From positions 1,599,639-1,663,638 of the forward strand of contig NZ_SWJG01000001.1 in the NCBI RefSeq assembly GCF_005870035.1: a DNA stretch of 64,000 bases, given 5' to 3'. Under the pieces are notes generated by a model, which saw only the letters and a program-made list of their open reading frames with translations, was not told the origin of the DNA and did not search any database. Numbering within the stretch: the first letter of the stretch is position 1; the number at the start of each line of letters is the position of its first letter. Of the stretch, positions 53,307 through 62,293 are shown in pieces. Made by a program: the position numbers and the translations under genes. This stretch comes from Spirosoma lacussanchae. Lineage in GTDB: Bacteria > Bacteroidota > Bacteroidia > Cytophagales > Spirosomataceae.

Positions 53307-54863
53307 ATGATCCGTGCTTTATGGGCCGTGTGGCTCGGTAGTTTGCTGTCATCAGCGGGGCTGGCGCAGCGAACCGGTACGGATACAACGTACCGACAGG
53401 CTTTCCGGCCTCAGTATCATTTTTCGCCCCGCGCCAATTGGATCAACGACCCCAACGGCCTGGTCTATTTCGATGGCGAGTATCACCTGTTTTATCAGTA
53501 CAATCCGTACGGTAACCGCTGGGGACACATGACCTGGGGACACGCTATCAGCCGCGACCTTGTACACTGGAAGGAGCTGCCCCCCGCCATTCTGGAGGAA
53601 GGGTCAACCATGATTTTCTCGGGCAGCTGCGTCGTGGATAAAAATAACACCAGCGGATTCGGACAGAATGGGGTCGTACCGATGGTCGCTGTGTATACGG
53701 CTCACCAGACCAACCGCCAGAGCCAGCATATTGCCTACAGCCTGGATCGGGGCCGCACTTGGACCAAGTACATCGCCAACCCCGTCATCGACCTGAACAA
53801 GAAAGATTTTCGCGATCCGAAAGTCTTCTGGCACGAGCCTACACAGCGCTGGGTCATGGTGGTGTTGTTGCCTACCGAGAAAAAAGCGCTGTTTTATCAG
53901 TCGCCTAACCTAAAGCAATGGACCAAATCGGGCGAGTTTACCGCTGCCGACAGCCCGGCCACAATCTGGGAATGTCCTGATCTGGTCGAGGTGCCGGTAG
54001 AAGGCACGCTGGAGCGCAAGTGGCTACTGATGCTGTCGATGGGCGGGGGCGCGCCAGCCGGTGGATCTGGTATGCAGTACTATCTGGGTCGGTTTGATGG
54101 AAAGTCGTTCGTCAGTGAGCTGAAACCCGGCGACGTGCGGTACGTAGACTGGGGGAAAGACTACTACGCAGCCATCACGTTTAACAACCTGCCCGTGCGC
54201 GGCAACCGGGGCACTATCAGCATTGGCTGGATGAATAACTGGCAGTATGCCAACGATCTGCCCACGGCCCCGTTTCGGGGTGCCATGACGCTGCCCCGCG
54301 AGCTGCGGCTTGTCAAACTTCAGAACAGTGGCACACCGGCACGTTACGAACTCCGGCAGCGGCCCATCCAGGAGTTGAAACCGCTGCTGGGAACCCCCTT
54401 CCGCTGGACCGGTACCGATGTGGCTCAGCTGAACGACCAGCTTCACACAGCCAGTTCGAGCCTGCCCACGGATACCTATCTGTTAACGCTGGAGTTGGAA
54501 CCCAAACAGGTAAGTCCGGGGGTCCGGGTGCAGCTTCGAAAAAACAGCCAGGATGAAACCGAAGCCACAGCCATCGGGTACGATCCGGTCCGGCAGCAGC
54601 TATTTCTGGATCGGAGCCGGTCTGGCCAGACTGGGTTCAACAACGATTTTCCGGGTCGTTTCACGGCTCCGCTCAAACCGCAGAACGGTCGGGTAACCCT
54701 GCAGGTCTGGGTAGACCGTTCATCGGTCGAGATTTTTGCCAACGATGGGCAGGTTACCATGACGAATCAGATATTTCCGGGGCCATCTGCTACAGGCATA
54801 ACATTTTTTGGCGACGGTTTACGTTCAGTAATCATACAGCCTATAGAGGGAATATGGCGATGA
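53307..54863 (+). CDS. Secreted glycoside hydrolase family 32 (levanase/fructanase-like)
   Basis: 518 residues with a signal peptide (LWAVWLGSLLSSAGLAQ). All three GH32 catalytic motifs are intact: nucleophile Asp in NWINDPNGLVYFDG (about 45), stabiliser in DFRDPKVFW (about 172), and acid/base Glu in TIWECPDLVEV (about 226). A C-terminal beta-sandwich (about 365-518) has VDRSSVEIFANDGQV, the family hallmark. It hydrolyses fructans or sucrose-like fructosides outside the inner membrane. No SusC/SusD or fructokinase gene is adjacent, so it is not in a classic polysaccharide locus. Confidence 0.95.
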   Translation: MIRALWAVWLGSLLSSAGLAQRTGTDTTYRQAFRPQYHFSPRANWINDPNGLVYFDGEYHLFYQYNPYGNRWGHMTWGHAISRDLVHWKELPPAILEEGSTMIFSGSCVVDKNNTSGFGQNGVVPMVAVYTAHQTNRQSQHIAYSLDRGRTWTKYIANPVIDLNKKDFRDPKVFWHEPTQRWVMVVLLPTEKKALFYQSPNLKQWTKSGEFTAADSPATIWECPDLVEVPVEGTLERKWLLMLSMGGGAPAGGSGMQYYLGRFDGKSFVSELKPGDVRYVDWGKDYYAAITFNNLPVRGNRGTISIGWMNNWQYANDLPTAPFRGAMTLPRELRLVKLQNSGTPARYELRQRPIQELKPLLGTPFRWTGTDVAQLNDQLHTASSSLPTDTYLLTLELEPKQVSPGVRVQLRKNSQDETEATAIGYDPVRQQLFLDRSRSGQTGFNNDFPGRFTAPLKPQNGRVTLQVWVDRSSVEIFANDGQVTMTNQIFPGPSATGITFFGDGLRSVIIQPIEGIWR

Positions 54864-54985
54864 AAAGCAGGGGAATATGGCTTTCGGCAGGTCGTCAGAC
54901 GCTCGCCTTACCGCCAAAAGCGGGAACGGAAGGCGACAGAAACCCTAAATTTTCTTAAATTAGCCCATTCGCCGGTTGATTCACG

Positions 54986-54993
54986 TAATTTTG
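54986..54993 (+). promoter_or_regulatory. Putative -7 element for ftsX
   Basis: TAATTTTG matches TAnnTTTG exactly and lies 22 bases before the ftsX start. No convincing -33 element is seen. Confidence 0.35.
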
Positions 54994-55015
54994 TTTTACC
55001 AACACGAACCCCTGA

Positions 55016-55897
55016 ATGGCTCGTAAAAAGAAGAAAGTAGGTACGTACCCCAGTGGCATGATTTTATTTAGTCTGACGCTGGCTTTGTTTTTAATTGGTT
55101 TTTGCGGGCTGCTGGCCATCCAATCCAAGCGATTGGTGACGTACATCCGCGAGAACTATGAGATGCGGGCGTTTTTAGACAAAGATCTCGACTCAACCAA
55201 GGTTGCTGCGCTGCTTCGGACATTGTCAGAACGGCCTTATGTGTTGAAAACCAACGGGTCGGCGCAGGTAACGCTGGTTACGAAAGAAGTAGCGGCTAAA
55301 GAATTTATTGCGGAGACGAAAGAAGATTTTTCGAAGTTTCTGGGCGAAAATCCACTGCGCGACAGCTACCGGATAAAACTCAACGAAGAGTACTTTGACG
55401 AAGCTAAGTTGCAAAGCGTAAAATCGGATCTGGAGCAGATTGACGGCGTTTTTGAGGTCGTTTATCAGGAAAACCTGGTCGACAGCATTAATCGTAACAT
55501 CACCCGGATCTACCTGATCATGTCGGCCTTTGCGCTGGTGCTGCTCGTGATTATTGTGGTGCTGATGAACAATACGATTCGGCTGGCGTTGCATTCTCAA
55601 CGGATGCTGATCCGGAGTATGCAGCTGGTCGGAGCAACCAATGGATTCATTACCCGCCCGTTTTTAGGACGCGGTATCTGGCAGGGCTTTCTGGCAGGGG
55701 TCATCGCGGTGGTACTGCTGCTGATTACCTTGCAACTCGCCATCCGCAACCTACCCGAGCTGGGTGCTTTTCAGGATTATGAAAAGATGGCCATGCTGCT
55801 GGCGGGGCTGGTTGGCCTGGGCGTAGTAATTGGTTTTTTAAGTACGTTTCAGGCCGTGCATCGCTACCTGGGCCTGACCCTGGATGAGTTGTATTGA
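55016..55897 (+). CDS. ftsX: Cell-division ABC transporter permease FtsX
   Basis: 293 residues. Basic start (ARKKKKVG), then membrane helix one (about 15-37), an extracytoplasmic domain (about 40-165), and three C-terminal helices with VLLVIIVVLMNNTIRLALHSQR and MQLVGATNGFITRPFLGRGIWQG. With FtsE, FtsX activates septal peptidoglycan hydrolases. ftsE is not adjacent, as is common in this phylum. It heads a cluster with DUF3098, uppP, truB and ribF. Confidence 0.93.
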   Translation: MARKKKKVGTYPSGMILFSLTLALFLIGFCGLLAIQSKRLVTYIRENYEMRAFLDKDLDSTKVAALLRTLSERPYVLKTNGSAQVTLVTKEVAAKEFIAETKEDFSKFLGENPLRDSYRIKLNEEYFDEAKLQSVKSDLEQIDGVFEVVYQENLVDSINRNITRIYLIMSAFALVLLVIIVVLMNNTIRLALHSQRMLIRSMQLVGATNGFITRPFLGRGIWQGFLAGVIAVVLLLITLQLAIRNLPELGAFQDYEKMAMLLAGLVGLGVVIGFLSTFQAVHRYLGLTLDELY

Positions 55898-55912
55898 GAA
55901 GAAAACACGATT

Positions 55913-56242
55913 ATGGCAAAAGATAAGCAACTGGGTTCAACCACGCTGGTGCGTGAAGAGCCCGCCAAAAAAGCACCGGTTGTGGCAACGGCCGCACCCA
56001 AGCCTTTAACCAGCCGGTTTGGTTCGTCAGAACCGGCCCCAACGGCTGCGTTGCCGTTCGGTCGGCGTAACTACATGATCATGCTGGCTGGCATTGGTGT
56101 TATTCTGCTGGGATTCTTCATCATGAGCCTCGACAAAGAAGAGTTTGGCTTCGGATTTCTGGGGCTGACCCTGGGGCCCCTGGTCGTCTTCAGTGGCTTC
56201 GTGATCGAGTTCTTCGCTATTCTGGCCCGGCCCCGGAGTTAA
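55913..56242 (+). CDS. DUF3098 membrane protein
   Basis: 109 residues. A Pro/Ala/Lys-rich cytoplasmic N-terminus of about 45 residues precedes FGRRNYMIMLAGIGVILLGFFIM, the DUF3098 signature, then DKEEFGFGFLGLTLGPLVVFSGFVIEFFAIL, giving two membrane helices. It lies 15 bases after ftsX and upstream of uppP, an arrangement I recall as conserved in Bacteroidetes. Function is unknown; a link with FtsX or wall precursor recycling is inference from position. Confidence 0.85.
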   Translation: MAKDKQLGSTTLVREEPAKKAPVVATAAPKPLTSRFGSSEPAPTAALPFGRRNYMIMLAGIGVILLGFFIMSLDKEEFGFGFLGLTLGPLVVFSGFVIEFFAILARPRS

Positions 56243-56294
56243 CCGGAACAGATCGGTATAAATTAGTCCGCCGTAGCGGTTATGCGTGGGTAAA

Positions 56295-56327
56295 GTTGTA
56301 AAGTTGGGTTCACCTCACCCATCTTTG
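56295..56327 (+). promoter_or_regulatory. Putative promoter for uppP
   Basis: TTG (56295-56297) and CATCTTTG (56320-56327, one mismatch from TAnnTTTG) are spaced by 22 bases. The uppP start is 52 bases downstream, so uppP-truB-ribF may have its own promoter within the cluster. Confidence 0.4.
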
Positions 56328-56379
56328 CAGTGTTACAACCGTATGACTGGTACGGCGGACCGTTTTATACCCTCTTTTG

Positions 56380-57225
56380 ATGGATCTGATTCACGCCATT
56401 GTCCTGGCCATTATTGAAGGACTTACCGAGTTTTTGCCGGTTTCTTCGACCGGCCACATGATTATCTATTCCTCGCTGGCGGGTATTGCCGGGAATGAAT
56501 TCACCAAGCTCTATACCGTTGATATACAGTTTGGCTGTATCCTGTCGGTGCTGGTGCTATATCACCGCCGGTTCCTGACCGACACCCGGACGGGCGATAT
56601 TCCGCTGCCCAACTGGGTGCTGCGGTTTCCGCAAAAGACCCAGCGCCTGGTCGACTTCTACGCCAAAATCCTGATTGCCTTCCTCCCCGCGGCCGTTATC
56701 GGCTTTCTGCTCAATGACTTTATCGACTCCCTGCTGGAGAACGTAGTGGTTGTGGCGATTTCATTACTGGTGGGGGGAATCATCTTAGTCTTCATCGATG
56801 ATATCATCAAGCGACAGCCCAAAGACCGTGACGTCACGGCACCCGATGCGCTCCGGATCGGCTTTTTTCAGTGCATAGCCATGGTTCCAGGCGTGTCGAG
56901 ATCGGCAGCAACGATCATTGGTGGTATGTATCAGGGATTGACCCGGACGCAGGCGGCTGAATTTTCGTTTTTTCTGGCAGTACCTACCATGGCGGCTGCC
57001 TCGGGGTACAAACTTCTAAAAAGCTACAAGCTGCTCCAGCCCGACGATTACCAAATTCTGCTGATCGGCAACGGCATTGCGTTTGTGGTTGGGCTGATTG
57101 CCATTCGCGGCTTTGTGGGGTTTCTGACACGCTATGGCTTTAAAGTGTTTGGTTATTACCGGATTGCGCTCGGCCTGCTGCTGCTGGGCCTGCTAGCCGC
57201 CGGCGTAAAGCTCGACGTATTGTAA
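56380..57225 (+). CDS. uppP: Undecaprenyl-diphosphate phosphatase
   Basis: 281 residues from ATG 56380 (a TTG one codon earlier is ignored). Seven to eight membrane helices. The catalytic loops are intact: EGLTEFLPVSSTGHMII (about 15-31) and PGVSRSAATIIGGMYQGLTR near 170-190. UppP/BacA recycles the lipid carrier of wall and polysaccharide synthesis by removing a phosphate from undecaprenyl pyrophosphate. Its neighbours FtsX and DUF3098 share the envelope theme. Confidence 0.96.
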   Translation: MDLIHAIVLAIIEGLTEFLPVSSTGHMIIYSSLAGIAGNEFTKLYTVDIQFGCILSVLVLYHRRFLTDTRTGDIPLPNWVLRFPQKTQRLVDFYAKILIAFLPAAVIGFLLNDFIDSLLENVVVVAISLLVGGIILVFIDDIIKRQPKDRDVTAPDALRIGFFQCIAMVPGVSRSAATIIGGMYQGLTRTQAAEFSFFLAVPTMAAASGYKLLKSYKLLQPDDYQILLIGNGIAFVVGLIAIRGFVGFLTRYGFKVFGYYRIALGLLLLGLLAAGVKLDVL

Positions 57226-57260
57226 AATTGACTACGGTCTATGTAAGGGCATGTCCCTGT

Positions 57261-58022
57261 ATGGACTCCTTTTTTCTGTTTATTTCTGTGTCACAACCAA
57301 CGGGGCAACAGCCCGACCCAGGCCAGCTGATTCTGATCGACAAACCACTGACGTGGACCTCGTTCGACGTGGCCAACAAACTGAAGTATGCCTGTAAGTT
57401 CAGGAAAATTGGGCATGCCGGTACGCTCGATCCACTGGCCACTGGGCTGCTGATTCTTTGCACTGGTAAAATGACCAAGCAGATCGATCAGTATCAGGCG
57501 CAGGAGAAAGAATATACCGGTACGCTGGTACTGGGGAAAACCACCCCCTCCGTCGACCTGGAAACCGAGTTCGACGCCGAATTCGAAACAGCGGGCATCA
57601 CACCCAACCAGATTCAGGACGCAGCCCGTCAGCTGACCGGCGATATTTTACAGGTGCCTCCCATTTACTCGGCGGTCCGGGTAGGGGGTGAGCGACTGTA
57701 CGAAAAAGCCCGGCGGGGTGAAACGACGGAGATCAAAAGCCGCCAGGTTACGGTGCGGCTGTTCGAGACCAACGCCGAGCACTTTCCGGCCGTCGACTTC
57801 CGAATTGTGTGTTCAAAAGGCACGTATATTCGTAGTCTGGTTCGTGATCTGGGGCTGCTGCTCAACAACGGGGCCTACATGAGTGCGCTGCGCCGGACCC
57901 GTATCGGCGACTTCCGCATCGAAGAGGCCGATACGCTCGAAGCCTTTATCGATCGGTACAAATCGTCAGCGGCCACTAAAGCCGCTGAGCCGCAACCCGG
58001 ATCAGATACGGCTACTGACTAA
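57261..58022 (+). CDS. truB: tRNA pseudouridine(55) synthase TruB
   Basis: 253 residues from ATG 57261; a TTG at 57228 would overlap the spacer after uppP without adding family sequence. [19 protein letters not shown] and [19 protein letters not shown] (catalytic Asp in the LDP) identify TruB, with [24 protein letters not shown] and [14 protein letters not shown] later. It modifies U55 in the T-loop of tRNAs. The C-terminus has a short disordered tail and no PUA domain, as in the short Bacteroidetes type. Confidence 0.95.
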   Translation: MDSFFLFISVSQPTGQQPDPGQLILIDKPLTWTSFDVANKLKYACKFRKIGHAGTLDPLATGLLILCTGKMTKQIDQYQAQEKEYTGTLVLGKTTPSVDLETEFDAEFETAGITPNQIQDAARQLTGDILQVPPIYSAVRVGGERLYEKARRGETTEIKSRQVTVRLFETNAEHFPAVDFRIVCSKGTYIRSLVRDLGLLLNNGAYMSALRRTRIGDFRIEEADTLEAFIDRYKSSAATKAAEPQPGSDTATD

Positions 58023-58103
58023 CAAGACGGTAAAGCGGACACAGATGGTAGGCTAGCGGTCTTCCTAACAGAGCTTTGCCAATGACAATCAATTGCGAAA
58101 CGA

Positions 58104-59051
58104 ATGCGTGTTTATCGTGGTCTTGACGACCTTCAGCCGTTGCCCAATGCCGTAGTGACGAGCGGTACGTTCGATGGCGTTCATCGCGGTCACCAGACAA
58201 TCCTGCAACGGCTTACTGAAGTAGCCCGGAGTAGCAATGGTCAATCGGTGCTGATCACCTACTGGCCGCATCCCCGTACGGTAGTGGCCAACGACAGTCA
58301 GGATCTTAAGTTGCTGACCACACTGGATGAGAAAATTGCCCTGCTCGAGCAGGCTGGCGTTGATCACCTGGTGGTGATTCCGTTTACGCGGTCGTTTTCC
58401 CAACTAACGTCGGAAGAGTACATTCGGCAGATTCTGATCGATAAAATAGGCACCAAAAAGCTGGTTATCGGCTATGATCACCGATTCGGACGCGACCGGG
58501 AGGGAGGCTTCGACTACATACGGGCGCATCAGAGCGAATACGGATTCGAGGTGGAAGAGATACCCCGGCAGGACGTGGAAGCGGTAGGCGTTAGTTCGTC
58601 CAAGATCCGGGCGGCTCTCAGCGAAGGAAACGTGCACACGGCGAACCTGTTCCTGGGGCGGCCCTACAGCCTGACCGGCACCATAGTCAAGGGACGTCAG
58701 CTGGGCCGGACTATCGGTTTCCCGACGGCTAACATGCAGGTCGACGACCCGGTTAAACTCATTCCGGCCAACGGCGTATACGCGGTTGATGTGCTGTACG
58801 CCGGGCAGTCGGCCAATGATCAGCTGCTGGGTGGTATGCTCAACATCGGCTTTCGCCCAACCGTAGCCGGAACGAACCAGACCATTGAGACATACATCTT
58901 CGATTTTGAAAAAGACATTTACGGCGAACACCTGACCCTGCGGTTTCGGGAGTTTCTACGGCCCGAGCAGAGGTTTGATGGGCTGCCTGCGCTGGTCGAG
59001 CAGTTGAAGCGCGACGAAGAATCGGCGCGTACCGTACTGGCCGGTCACTAA
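58104..59051 (+). CDS. ribF: Bifunctional riboflavin kinase/FAD synthetase
   Basis: 315 residues. The nucleotidyl-transferase half begins VVTSGTFDGVHRGHQTILQRL (about 15-35), with GYDHRFGRDREGGFDYI and VSSSKIRAALSEGNVHTAN. The kinase half has GRQLGRTIGFPTANMQVD, GVYAVDVLY and MLNIGFRPTVAGT. It phosphorylates riboflavin to FMN and adenylates it to FAD. No FMN riboswitch is seen. It ends the ftsX-ribF cluster at a strong terminator. Confidence 0.96.
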   Translation: MRVYRGLDDLQPLPNAVVTSGTFDGVHRGHQTILQRLTEVARSSNGQSVLITYWPHPRTVVANDSQDLKLLTTLDEKIALLEQAGVDHLVVIPFTRSFSQLTSEEYIRQILIDKIGTKKLVIGYDHRFGRDREGGFDYIRAHQSEYGFEVEEIPRQDVEAVGVSSSKIRAALSEGNVHTANLFLGRPYSLTGTIVKGRQLGRTIGFPTANMQVDDPVKLIPANGVYAVDVLYAGQSANDQLLGGMLNIGFRPTVAGTNQTIETYIFDFEKDIYGEHLTLRFREFLRPEQRFDGLPALVEQLKRDEESARTVLAGH

Positions 59052-59100
59052 AAAACCGCTGGTTTCGCAGCATCCAGACAGAAGCGAAACCAGCGGTTTT
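59052..59100. terminator. Bidirectional terminator between ribF and a lipoprotein gene
   Basis: Perfect 17-bp stem (59052-59068 with 59084-59100), A-rich on the left and T-rich on the right, directly after the ribF stop. It serves both convergent genes. Confidence 0.9.
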
Positions 59101-59114
59101 GTGTTATCGCGTAC

Positions 59115-59825
59115 TTATAGGGCTGTTACTTTGATTTTGCTGTAGTACAGCGCCTGATCACCCTCAAAGCCTGAGTCGCTGCCCACAAACACCCATAACT
59201 CACCTTTGTCGTTCGTACGGGCTGTCAGGGGCTGTTCTTTGTTGGTCCGCTGAATGAGGGTGTACTCTTCTACCTCTTTGCCATTGGCCACGTTACCGAT
59301 CAGAACAGCTGCCGGACCGGCGTCTGACTGCGAACCCTTGTCAACGCTGAGTTTATAGAACGTGCCGTCGAGAACTTTCTCCGGCTTCGTAGCCGAAGCA
59401 CCGGCTTTCAAAAAGACGCTGCTGCCCGGCGAGCCACCAATGCCGATGCTATTGGCCGGATACCTGGAGGCTAGTTCCACATCGAACTGTAGTTTGTAGT
59501 CGGTATTGGGCCGCAGGCCCGTCAGCTGTTTCCGTACAAACATGAAAATATCGTCGCTGCGGTTGCGACCGAAGACCCGCAGGGCTTTCTGTGACTGGTC
59601 AAGTGGCGCGGGGAGTCCGGTATGCGAAAACGAAAACTCGATCAGCGCCTGCTGTTCGACAGCGTAGTCGGATACGTCGCCATCCCAGCCGTTCTGGCTG
59701 GTAGCAAACGCATCGTTGATAAGAACGCCGGTTGTCGGCGCGGGATTTATGGTTGAATTGTTATCCTGGCAGCTCATGCTCAAGCATGATACCAATGCCA
59801 GAACAGACATAGCAAATCGTTTCAT
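59115..59825 (-). CDS. Hypothetical lipoprotein
   Basis: 236 residues. The lipobox is LSMSC (Cys at about 19), after a basic start MKRF. The mature part is mostly beta: FSFSHTGLPAPLDQSQKAL, TDYKLQFDVELASRYPANS and DKGELWVFVGSDSGFEG suggest a carbohydrate-binding-like jelly-roll. No motif assigns a function. It probably sits in the outer membrane or on the surface, but the sorting signal is not decisive. The gene stands alone. Confidence 0.75.
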   Translation of the reverse strand: MKRFAMSVLALVSCLSMSCQDNNSTINPAPTTGVLINDAFATSQNGWDGDVSDYAVEQQALIEFSFSHTGLPAPLDQSQKALRVFGRNRSDDIFMFVRKQLTGLRPNTDYKLQFDVELASRYPANSIGIGGSPGSSVFLKAGASATKPEKVLDGTFYKLSVDKGSQSDAGPAAVLIGNVANGKEVEEYTLIQRTNKEQPLTARTNDKGELWVFVGSDSGFEGDQALYYSKIKVTAL

Positions 59826-59924
59826 GTACTAGTCAATAATGGTAAAAAATCAGGCAACACGTTCCGGAAACGTATAGTAATGACTCAATCCGGATGGGTA
59901 CCGTTGGAACGCCCGTTGTAATTT

Positions 59925-61148
59925 TTAGACCATACCGATGTGACGGCCCGCTATATAGCCTGTTGTCCAGGCGTTTTGGAAATTAAATCCCCCAGTAATT
60001 CCGTCGACATTCAGGACTTCGCCCGCAAAGAACAAGCCCGGTTGCGCCCTGCTTTCGAGCGTCTGGAGCGTCAGCGCGTCGAGAGAGATACCGCCACAGG
60101 TGACAAACTCTTCCTTGAATGTGCTCTTGCCCTCTACCTCAAACTGGCTGTTGGTCATCCGCTCGGCCAGGCGGTTGAGTGGCTTGGCGGGTAGGTCGGC
60201 CCAGCGCTGTTCGACAGCAATGTCTGACTGGCTGGCCAGCGCCTGCCAGAGCCGACCCGGTAAGCCGAATGGATTCTGAGAAATAACCTGTTTGCGGCCG
60301 TTCTGCTGCCGGAAATTTTGCAGGGCTACCCGGACTGAGTTGTCGTTCAGGTCGGGCGTCCAGTTGATCCGCAGCGTAAATCGGTAGTCCCGCTCGGCCA
60401 GCTCGCGGGCTGCCCAGGCCGACAGCCGCAGCACGGCTGGACCGCTGAAGCCCCAGTGGGTCAGCAAAACCGGTCCGCGTTGTTCCTGTCGGGTTTCTAC
60501 CACGTATACTTTGGCATCCGGTACCGAAACACCCGCCAGCGGTAGCAGGAAACTGCCGGGCGTGTTGAACGTAAAGAGTGAAGGCACCGGCGAAATTAGT
60601 GGTTCGTTCTGCTCCGGCAGCCAGTCGTAGGAGGGGCGTTGCGGATACCCGCCCGTAGCCACCAGAACCCGGTCGGCCTCCAGGCGTTCGCCGTTCAGGA
60701 GGTGTAGTGTCCAGTTGCTACCCGTCGGGCTAAGCGACTCGACACCGCAGCTTGTCCGGACCGAAATGCCCAGCTTTCGGGCCGTGTCGAGCAGGCAGTC
60801 AACAATGGTTTCGGACGTGTTGGTGGTTGGAAACATCCGCCCGTCTGCTTCGGTTTTCAGGCTGACACCCCGACTTTCGAACCAGCGCACGGTAGCGGCA
60901 GCATCGAAGACGGGCAACAGGGTGCGCAGGGGTTTCTCGCCCCGCGGATAGTACCTGATCAGTTGCCGATTGTCGAAGCAGGCATGGGTTACGTTGCAGC
61001 GGCCACCGCCCGAGATGCGTACTTTATTGAGAACGGTACGGTTCTTTTCCAGAATAGTGACGGAAGCATCGGGGAAGGTTTCGGCTGCGGTGATGGCTCC
61101 GAAAAAACCGGCGGCTCCGCCACCAATGACAATAATACGCAAAGACAT
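59925..61148 (-). CDS. HI0933-family NAD(P)/FAD-dependent flavoprotein
   Basis: 407 residues. FAD-binding start IIVIGGGAAGFFGAITAAE (about 4-22), then LNKVRISGGGRCNVTHACFD, a conserved family segment, with RVLVATGGYPQRPSY (ATG motif). LSAWAARELAERDY and GLFFAGEVLNVDGITGGFNFQNAW close the fold. Family members are described as aminoacetone oxidases or BaiN-like reductases; the substrate here is unknown. Divergent from the nuclease gene. Confidence 0.93.
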   Translation of the reverse strand: MSLRIIVIGGGAAGFFGAITAAETFPDASVTILEKNRTVLNKVRISGGGRCNVTHACFDNRQLIRYYPRGEKPLRTLLPVFDAAATVRWFESRGVSLKTEADGRMFPTTNTSETIVDCLLDTARKLGISVRTSCGVESLSPTGSNWTLHLLNGERLEADRVLVATGGYPQRPSYDWLPEQNEPLISPVPSLFTFNTPGSFLLPLAGVSVPDAKVYVVETRQEQRGPVLLTHWGFSGPAVLRLSAWAARELAERDYRFTLRINWTPDLNDNSVRVALQNFRQQNGRKQVISQNPFGLPGRLWQALASQSDIAVEQRWADLPAKPLNRLAERMTNSQFEVEGKSTFKEEFVTCGGISLDALTLQTLESRAQPGLFFAGEVLNVDGITGGFNFQNAWTTGYIAGRHIGMV

Positions 61149-61253
61149 ACTGACAAAACAGGGGTTTATCGGTTACGGTTCACAAAGGTGTGACAGTCCG
61201 TTAACTTGCGCCCGATCTGCCGTAAACCACAAACCGTTCGTAGTTTTACACCT

Positions 61254-62288
61254 ATGCGCTCACCACAAAAATACATGCGTCGGGGCTTCCGGCTACGCGG
61301 CAACACCCTCGTGTTGCTGTTCGTCTTTTTTCTGATTGGCTTGTTTCTGCACTACGGCGGTCGTACTCAGCCCGTTGTAGCGTTTTGGAACGATATTCGG
61401 CGGATTGTTGGACTCGGCCCGTCAACGGCCAGGCAGGAGCGCAACCCCTATAAAGCCCCTGAACCCACCGAAGACGTAGCCAGCGATCAGCCCGAACCGG
61501 AAAGCGAAGCCTCTGATGACCGTCGCAACGCGCCTGAACCGGCTGAAAAAGGAACGGCAACTGGAAATGTTCGTTTCGATTTTGAAAAGCAGGTTGATTT
61601 TTTGCTGCCAGCATTCCGTTCCGACGATGCTATTATCCGGCACGACGGGTATGTACTGCGCTACCGGGAGGCTTATGAGCAGGCCGACTGGGTGGCTTAC
61701 CCTTTACTGGCGTACGAGATCACCGGCGAAGCCGACCGCGACCGGGAGCAGTTTCAGCCCGATCCACTGGTCGAAACGGGTTCGGCCCTGCCTTCTGACT
61801 ACACCCGATCTGGCTACGACCGCGGGCACCTGGCTCCGGCGGGTGATTTTAAGTTCTCCCAGCGCATGACGCGCGAATCGTTTTATATGAGCAATATCAG
61901 TCCTCAGGCTCCGCAGTTCAACCGGGGCATCTGGCGTGAACTGGAAGAACTGGTCCGCAAGTGGGCCGTCCGCGATAACGGATTGTACGTCATCACCGGC
62001 CCTGTACTCAAATCCGGATTGCCCACCATTGGTCGGCAAAACGAAGTCAGCATACCGGAGCAGTATTATAAAGTGCTTCTGTACTGCAACAAGCCCGATA
62101 TTCGGATGATTGGCTTTTTATTACGCAACGAGCCGTCAGACCAGTCGCTACGGTCGTTTGTTGTACCCGTCGATCAGATCGAGCGTATTACCGGCATCGA
62201 TTTTTTTCCGAAACTACCCGATGACCTGGAGCGTCGGCTGGAGAGCCAGGGCCGCGACGAGACAACGGCAGCCTGGTTCAGCTATTAG
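61254..62288 (+). CDS. Membrane-anchored DNA/RNA non-specific endonuclease
   Basis: 344 residues from ATG 61254; a TTG at 61206 is in frame but unlikely. A signal anchor (NTLVLLFVFFLIGLFLHY) lies at about 17-35, then an acidic Pro/Glu linker of about 65 residues. The NUC1 fold follows with catalytic His in GYDRGHLAPAGDF (about 187-199), and the metal Asn in MSNISPQAPQFNRGIW. YVITGPVLKSG is typical. The nuclease domain should face outside the inner membrane. The role may be nutrient scavenging or defence against incoming DNA; neither is proven. No inhibitor gene is seen. Confidence 0.92.
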   Translation: MRSPQKYMRRGFRLRGNTLVLLFVFFLIGLFLHYGGRTQPVVAFWNDIRRIVGLGPSTARQERNPYKAPEPTEDVASDQPEPESEASDDRRNAPEPAEKGTATGNVRFDFEKQVDFLLPAFRSDDAIIRHDGYVLRYREAYEQADWVAYPLLAYEITGEADRDREQFQPDPLVETGSALPSDYTRSGYDRGHLAPAGDFKFSQRMTRESFYMSNISPQAPQFNRGIWRELEELVRKWAVRDNGLYVITGPVLKSGLPTIGRQNEVSIPEQYYKVLLYCNKPDIRMIGFLLRNEPSDQSLRSFVVPVDQIERITGIDFFPKLPDDLERRLESQGRDETTAAWFSY

Positions 62289-62293
62289 CCGAT

